A stretch of DNA of 64,000 nt from contig CACRXP010000166.1 of assembly GCA_902702965.1 (NCBI GenBank), forward strand, positions 592,759-656,758, read 5' to 3'. Both the position numbers and the translations under genes were made by a program. This document shows, one piece after another, positions 58,086-64,000 of the stretch. Positions within the stretch are counted from its first letter, which is position 1, and every line of letters begins with the position of its first letter. The notes beneath the pieces were generated by a model. That model did not search any database, was not told the origin of the DNA, and saw nothing but the letters and a program-made list of their open reading frames with translations. Origin of the DNA: Spirometra erinaceieuropaei. Its lineage: Eukaryota > Platyhelminthes > Cestoda > Diphyllobothriidea > Diphyllobothriidae.

Positions 58086-60511
58086 ATAAGTAGCAAAATA
58101 CCGCACTGCCTAACAAATATAACTGGTAACAGGGACAGCACGGCATGTCGAGACTGTTGTTTCTCAAAGCCAGTGAATAGGGTACTGGCCTCATCTCGTT
58201 TTCGTGCATCTGATTCTGACTATTGGACTGTTCTTATGGAAAAATCAAGGCTGCCCTCTGAGGACGTAGTACTAGGTCAAAGAGTCTCAGCCCATCACCC
58301 CACCAAAGCACAGTATGCGGAGAAATCCGTTTAAGGCGGAGAAAATATCAAACGACACGTGCTTTAAGCTTGTAGAGCGCTGATAATTTCAATTCTGCCT
58401 CACATCTAAACCCTTTTCTGGTCAGCAAAATCGAAGACGCGACTTTTTAGCGAAGGAGAATAGCGGGAGGGGAGAATACGGATAACCCTAGCACTACGTC
58501 TGTAATTAATGTAGAAATTCACGGGACACCTGAGTCAGCACTGATGGACATCAACCGTATAGCAAATAAATCATGGTGACACAGCCTTCAGGTTAACTAA
58601 TGTGACACTTTTCAAGGCAATGATTTAAATGTTCTCAGAGAGGAGGCAGGAGCGCTTGCTACGCACGTACGTACGCTGACCGTACTGCCGAAAAAGTGCT
58701 CACTACAAGACTAGGGGTGAGGAATGGATGAAGAGAGTTGTAGCGCGTTGTTTGTAGGTCGTGTTTATTCTCGTCCACTGCTTCGGATCCGGCCGCCGAT
58801 AACTGCCACTGAGGAACTGCGCACTTCGGCGTAGGCTGTCTTTCCGCGCTGCAAATTACGTGCAGTTGAAGGAAGCTAGTAGACCGCCGCGCACCAGTCT
58901 AGTTTGGCAGCCACAGAGGTGATGCCCCAAAAGAGTCCATGACTCATCAGAAGTGAGCGACGCAAACTTTGCTCCCCTAACCTGCCTCTTATGGACTAAA
59001 GAGATCTAGTCTGTCTCAAGCAACTATGACTTTTGCATGAGGGTTCAATTCTTCCCGGCTTAGGAAAAGATCACCTGAATAGTCTAAATTCGGCGCAATT
59101 GGGCGCAGGCTACAAATACAGCTAACATACCCAGTTTCTATGTAAACCTTATCATTTTTCGCTTGTAAATACCTCCCTTGTTCGGACAGGTATGAAAGCC
59201 CCACTCCCACACTCACATATCGACGCTTAAGACCACATGACCTGTACCGCAGACAAGAAAGCGAGTTTTAAAGTCCGTATTTGCCTTGAAATTTACTTGT
59301 ATTTAGTGACGACGCACTCGTGTTATTTTGACTTTAAAATAGTCACTAAGGGCTTCCTGAACAAATTCTCACCTCCGTTTATGGAGATAAAAATGAACAC
59401 TTGCATTTTTTCGTGGGGAACGTCTGTGTCACAAATTCCAACCAAATGCTTGACTCCGATAGCAATCATCCTCTATCACACAAACGCGATCGTTTCTGTA
59501 CCCTCTTTAAATGGGTTAAAACTCACTACAGTACATCAGCCGAAAAAGATCTGCACTATTCTACCCCCGTGACCTCTTCGGGGATAATGAGCACCCAAGC
59601 ACTTTTGGTGTGCAGACTAACTGCCCGATAAACGCATAAGGGCCGTATGAACAGCAGTCTGGAAAGTCATGTGTTGACGGACGCTGGCCACGGACCTCGC
59701 CTGATGCAGCCGGAGAGCCTGTGACGAATTACTAAGATCTCGACTCAGGTCCGCAAAGTCTGCTGTGATGATGATGGTGGCCGCAACTATGTCTGGGAGC
59801 CCAAACGAATACTGAAACTCCGTACGCGGAATACTGGCTGTGGCCACACAGACTAGAGTCCAGCCTTCGAGGCTCAATACAACTCCGACAGACCAACCCT
59901 GCGTACTACTTCTAAGGTCCATCCAGGTGGGACTGAGACAATTCAAATGCCGAGCGATGTGGACTTGAGGTGGGGTTTTCAGATATCAGCTTAACCGTCT
60001 ATGTTCCCCTGACTCACCAGATCATGGGCACTTGCTGGCAGAGGGAGGGTTACTGTGGAAACAATAGTGCCAGAGATATGGCTGGGCATAGGCAACGTGT
60101 AAAAAAGGAATTGAAAAGGCTGGGCGACTGCGCAAATTACTAGATATTACTTTGTTTTTTTCACTCTGAATACGATGCTTGCAAGGCAAACCTTATGGGT
60201 GCAGAAAAATTCAGGTGTTTGATCTAGTTTGCAATCCCCAAAGCGTAGGAAAATTTTACCAGGAGAAACGACTTATCTCTTGTCGCGTATCGGCATTTCG
60301 AGATTCTGTATTGCCATTCCTGGTGGGCTATCTTACGAGTGAAGAGATAGAAATACAGAAGCTAAGACTTGAACTGTCGCCATAATAATCGTCCATTTTG
60401 TGTTAAACTTTTGGACTCTGGAATAATCTATTAACCTATTTACTGCCCATAGTGAATGGCGCCAATTTTTGCTGAAAATTTTGAATTTATGATTTAAAAA
60501 TAAAGCGAATT
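58086..60511. other. No recognised gene
   Basis: Frames of 60-110 codons on both strands (for example 59237-59572 and 59617-59946) show no domain I know. Confidence 0.35.
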
Positions 60512-60512
60512 C

Positions 60513-60544
<32 letters not shown>

Positions 60545-60594
60545 TTCTTTCTCTCTCTCACTCTCTCAATCAATCAATCAACAGGGTCAGGAGA
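60512..60594 (+). repeat. (CT)n microsatellite with AATC tail
   Basis: An interrupted CT/CTTT tract is followed by AATCAATCAATCAA. It is polypyrimidine on the plus strand and is followed by CAG, so it could also act as a splice-acceptor tract. Confidence 0.85.
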
Positions 60595-63500
60595 TGTTTC
60601 TCATTTTCTGCTGCTGCATGGCACAGGGGCGGGGAGCTCGGCTCATTGGTGAGTCACCCAGAGTTCCCTATGGGCATTCTTTTGGCTACTGCTGTTTTGA
60701 ACATCCAACATTTTAATCTCCTCAGAAGTTGCTCGCTAACTTGGAGTAAATTGGTCGGAATGAAACTTTGTTAGTTCAGCCCGAAGGTTTGTATGAATAT
60801 TTGAGCCAAATCCATCAGCAGCAGCAGGACAAACACGTGACATTTGTAAGGTGCTAACAGGCAACAGTAGCATAGGCTCGTTGCATAATTTACCATGCTG
60901 GCAGCGCAAGAGTTGCAATCGTAGCTCAAGTACTTAATGGCAAATATCACGCATCTACTTGAAGTTGGAGTATGATTGACAGATAAGTCACAAATGATCA
61001 TCTTTGTCTTCTCCCTTTCTGTTAGTAAGCTTCCTCGAAGATGAACATCGATTGATACGCGGAGTTGGCAAGCATGTATGCGATAACGCGGCCAATAGAG
61101 CCCGACGCGAATTCTCCGGTCGAAGATACGATCCCGTGACACGGCAAACATTTTTTGGCCATGAGAATGTTCACATTTCGGATAGCCTAAGTCAACAAAA
61201 TTGTTCTAGTCATGTTTTTCGGGTTTTCAGGTTGCTGGCGCGGAGTCAAGTCTACCGGATTTTATGCAAACTACGTTGTGGTAGGGGTGGCAAAGTCGTG
61301 CTAATCGTGGCGTTCTCCCGAGGTTGTTGCCCACCTCCAGACGCCTGTCTCGTAAGAGGCAAACTGGCACATAGAAGGGGAGTCTACCTGTTAGCGTGGC
61401 TGCGGCCTACCCGGCGCTTTCACAGATGGCGGTCGTCGCCGACCAACGGTGACGCCAAAAACAAGGCATGGAGAGTCGAGGTCTGACAAACTAACCATCC
61501 TATAATTCACTTTGATTTAATGGCCGCGGTCCCTCAGGAAGTTGGTCCTCTGGCTTCCGCGGTTTTTGAGATTCGAGCGGCTCGGGGAGACAATAGAAAA
61601 CAAACTCACCGGACGCCTTTTGGACACCAAATGTAACAAATTACCGAACAGTCTACTGTGATGTACATTCTGGAGTCCACAAAAAATGACACACTCCGCA
61701 ACCCTGGGTCAATGGGCCTGACGAATAACAAACAAGCTGAAATGCCGACGCAAATTCGCTCTTGGTATTGAACGCTTGCGAATGTGATCTTTCATCAACA
61801 TTGGTGTTTTAAATCCGACAATAATTCGTATTCACAACGTGTACTCCGGCTGTCTCTCCCATCTGCGGTGCCAAAATCTCAGACTCGAGTTTCTGGGGAA
61901 TGAGGATTTCAGGCGGGATGTATGATTTTCTCTACAAAGTGACGTCTTTTGTGGACCAATGTAACTACTATCCTCTCAAAACGGAGTGAAAAAAAAGAAT
62001 TGCTTGCGCGGGAGACAGTCAATGACCGGAATCTAAACTTTCGCCTGAAAGGACACCTTATTAACGCCTTCGTCATTTCCATCTCTGTAAACAAACACTA
62101 AAATGATTACTTTGGACTTGGTTTTCGTTGCCAAAAATGGTCTGGTTGCCATCAATATTCCCTTCCAGCATTTCCATAAACATCCACTGATCTCGTACTC
62201 TAACGCTACGCCTAGTTGGATTAATGCCATTCCAGTTCACCAAGCTTGCGTAGCTTGGTGTATGGTAGCAGATGTATGCGCAGTGCCACAAACGTAAACG
62301 CCTTCGGGTCAGGTAATGTCCTCGTCTGCACACAGTCGAGGACTAGCCTCTCAACCACGACCAAAACGCCTTATGCCAGATGCCTCTACCTTTCAAAGCT
62401 AATAGAGCGTAACAGAACCTAGGCTCTGAAAAAGACACCAGACCTAGTTTTGCAGAATGAATTAAAAAAGGAAGCAGTAAAATGGTCATCATAAATCATC
62501 CTTAGTTTGTGAAAAATGGGAAAACCTCAGATTTACCCAAGGTGTTACAATGATTGAATCCGCGCTCAACCCCCTCGGCTGTCAGTCCGGACAGCTGGGG
62601 TTAGTCATATGGGAATGGAGTGCGCCAATCCAGCCCGATTACCAGGTGAAATACGAACTATTCCATCTTGCATTGAGGCTGTGAGTCTACAGACCATGCA
62701 GGCGGTCGAGTTGGTACCAGACACAAACAATCGGGACGTGCTACTAACAAAACCAGAGACACTAGGATAACGATTTCTCTTTTTTGGTAGTCATTTGGCC
62801 GTGGTCCCTTAGTCCCTGGTGCCTTTGCTCTAGGTGGATCCCATACTAAGGACTCCGGGTAAGTGGGCCTGGGAGAGCCGTGAGTACCACGGGCCCGAAG
62901 CGGTTACTTCGGTAAAGCAGTTCTCCAAAGTCAGCAACTCTCGAAAATCCTACTAACTTATTCACCACGCTCCTAAGGGATTACCGGCACAATAAAATGC
63001 CGTTTGAAATGTGATTGGCGGCCTTATGGCTGACAACTTCTTTATAGCCCTGAATTCCGAGCCATTTATGGGGGGGATAAATAAAAACAGGAGGTTTTCA
63101 ACCACGCACATTAAACCGCTGAGTACACAGACTTCATCTCGAATGGGACGGTTCGCGCTCAATGCGACACTGTTAGGACATCCCATGCTATGCAAGAAAG
63201 ACAACTGAGGTGGTTTAGGTCCGTTATGAGTCGCTTGCTGCACGAGGTCAGCGTGGCTGTCCTAAATTTGAAGTCCTTACCTCACCGGATGTGACGAAAG
63301 GGTCAGTTGAAAACTTGGCCCGGTATGCCAAGTTGCTGAAGAATTTTTGGGTCTGGACTGTTCGATCTTTGTCATTGGATATTAGATCGAGTTGAGCTCG
63401 CCAGATCCTGAGTCAAAGATTATTGTGCACGAAGTGGCACTTTATAGGGGCATTACTGAAGATGGTCCCTTCATGCACGATCACATCCGTTGCAGCTACA

Positions 63501-64000
63501 ATAAGTAATTCATGGTTGATGGCCGCGTGTATATGCCAGTGCTTTTCCATGCACTTCAACAAACTAGTCCGGACTTCCCGCCCGACTGCTGTTTTACTTC
63601 GTGTCAATTAGAAGGTGAAAATATAGCCTACTTAGGTACAGTCATGCACACAGTTTGCCTCATCTCATAAGGATGATTCAGAGGCCGATTTGCCCTGGGC
63701 CTACGCTGTCTACCCGAAAACAACAAAGAGTGGAAGGTAGTTTCGAGGGTTTGACAAGTTGTCTCAGGATGGGCCTTCGTTCTCACAGCCAAGTGAACAT
63801 GCTGGAGTAGTATATGCGTAAAATCACGTTGCCTGGCAACGAAGTATGCAAATAACTAATACATCTTACCAAACAGTTTTTTCATCGACTAGAAGTAGGC
63901 GCGCACATGCAAACAACCAGAAGAACAAAACAGACCAAAAGTCGTTCTGACCACAGCAGTGCATATTCCAAGTGAATAATTAAATCTTATTCCGTGAGGC
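60595..64000. other. No recognised gene
   Basis: The longest frame is 160 codons at 61004-61486, without recognised motifs. I see no repeat or RNA gene. Confidence 0.35.

Noticed and set aside
60589..60640. Possible small exon (CAACAG acceptor, GTGAGT donor) after the CT microsatellite
   Set aside because: The ~50-nt open stretch matches no protein I know and has no partner exons, so it cannot be supported.
61004..61486. 160-codon plus-strand frame
   Set aside because: No motif, homologue or splice structure recognised; length alone is weak evidence in this base composition.

Overview
The window looks like nuclear DNA of a parasitic flatworm, most likely a cestode and perhaps a diphyllobothriid such as Spirometra or Dibothriocephalus. 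Reasons: three conserved eukaryotic genes with GT-AG introns, two of them carrying only very small introns (31-36 nt); and a crowded mix of CR1-like, RTE-like, Penelope-like and Ty3/gypsy retroelement debris plus SINE-like repeats. One LINE ends in C2H2 zinc fingers of a kind I associate, from memory only, with diphyllobothriid genomes. The species is an inference; no rRNA or mitochondrial marker is present.

Host genes: (1) 2875-8241 (+), the C-terminal three exons of CXXC1/CFP1, the CpG-binding subunit of the SET1 H3K4 methyltransferase complex, with introns of 4.2 kb and 0.56 kb. (2) 13344-14891 (-), a complete seven-exon eIF5 gene whose six introns are 33, 33, 36, 32, 32 and 32 nt. (3) 36538-37863 (+), a three-exon CNOT7/CAF1 deadenylase gene with 31- and 35-nt introns and a roughly 1-kb 3' UTR. 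They act in transcription-linked chromatin marking, start-codon selection and mRNA deadenylation. They are unrelated in position and separated by repeats.

Repeat landscape: 15.5-18.2 kb holds a decayed Ty3/gypsy element. 18.3-22.4 kb is a nest made of a minus-strand LINE with a SINE inserted in its RT (14-bp target duplication), a Penelope GIY-YIG endonuclease fragment, and an opposite-strand LINE 3' end containing three ~165-bp tandem units. 24.0-25.4 kb is a Penelope-like RT relic. 26.6-34 kb is a run of five LINE pieces on both strands plus a SINE. 43.2-46.1 kb is a decayed RTE-like LINE. 53.0-54.9 kb is a fairly intact RT with C-terminal zinc fingers. The family of ~450-bp SINE-like repeats has copies at 2.3, 20.2, 30.6, 47.5, 55.6, 57.5 and 57.8 kb.

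Most striking object: at 35739-35997 a 259-bp near-perfect palindrome (126-nt arms, one mismatch, 7-nt centre) lies between 12-bp direct repeats. Each arm carries a hammerhead-ribozyme motif pointing outward, as expected of a Penelope-type terminal sequence that inserted as an inverted dimer. Most other intergenic DNA (8.2-13.3, 38.9-43.1, 46-52.9 and 56-64 kb) shows no gene I can support.
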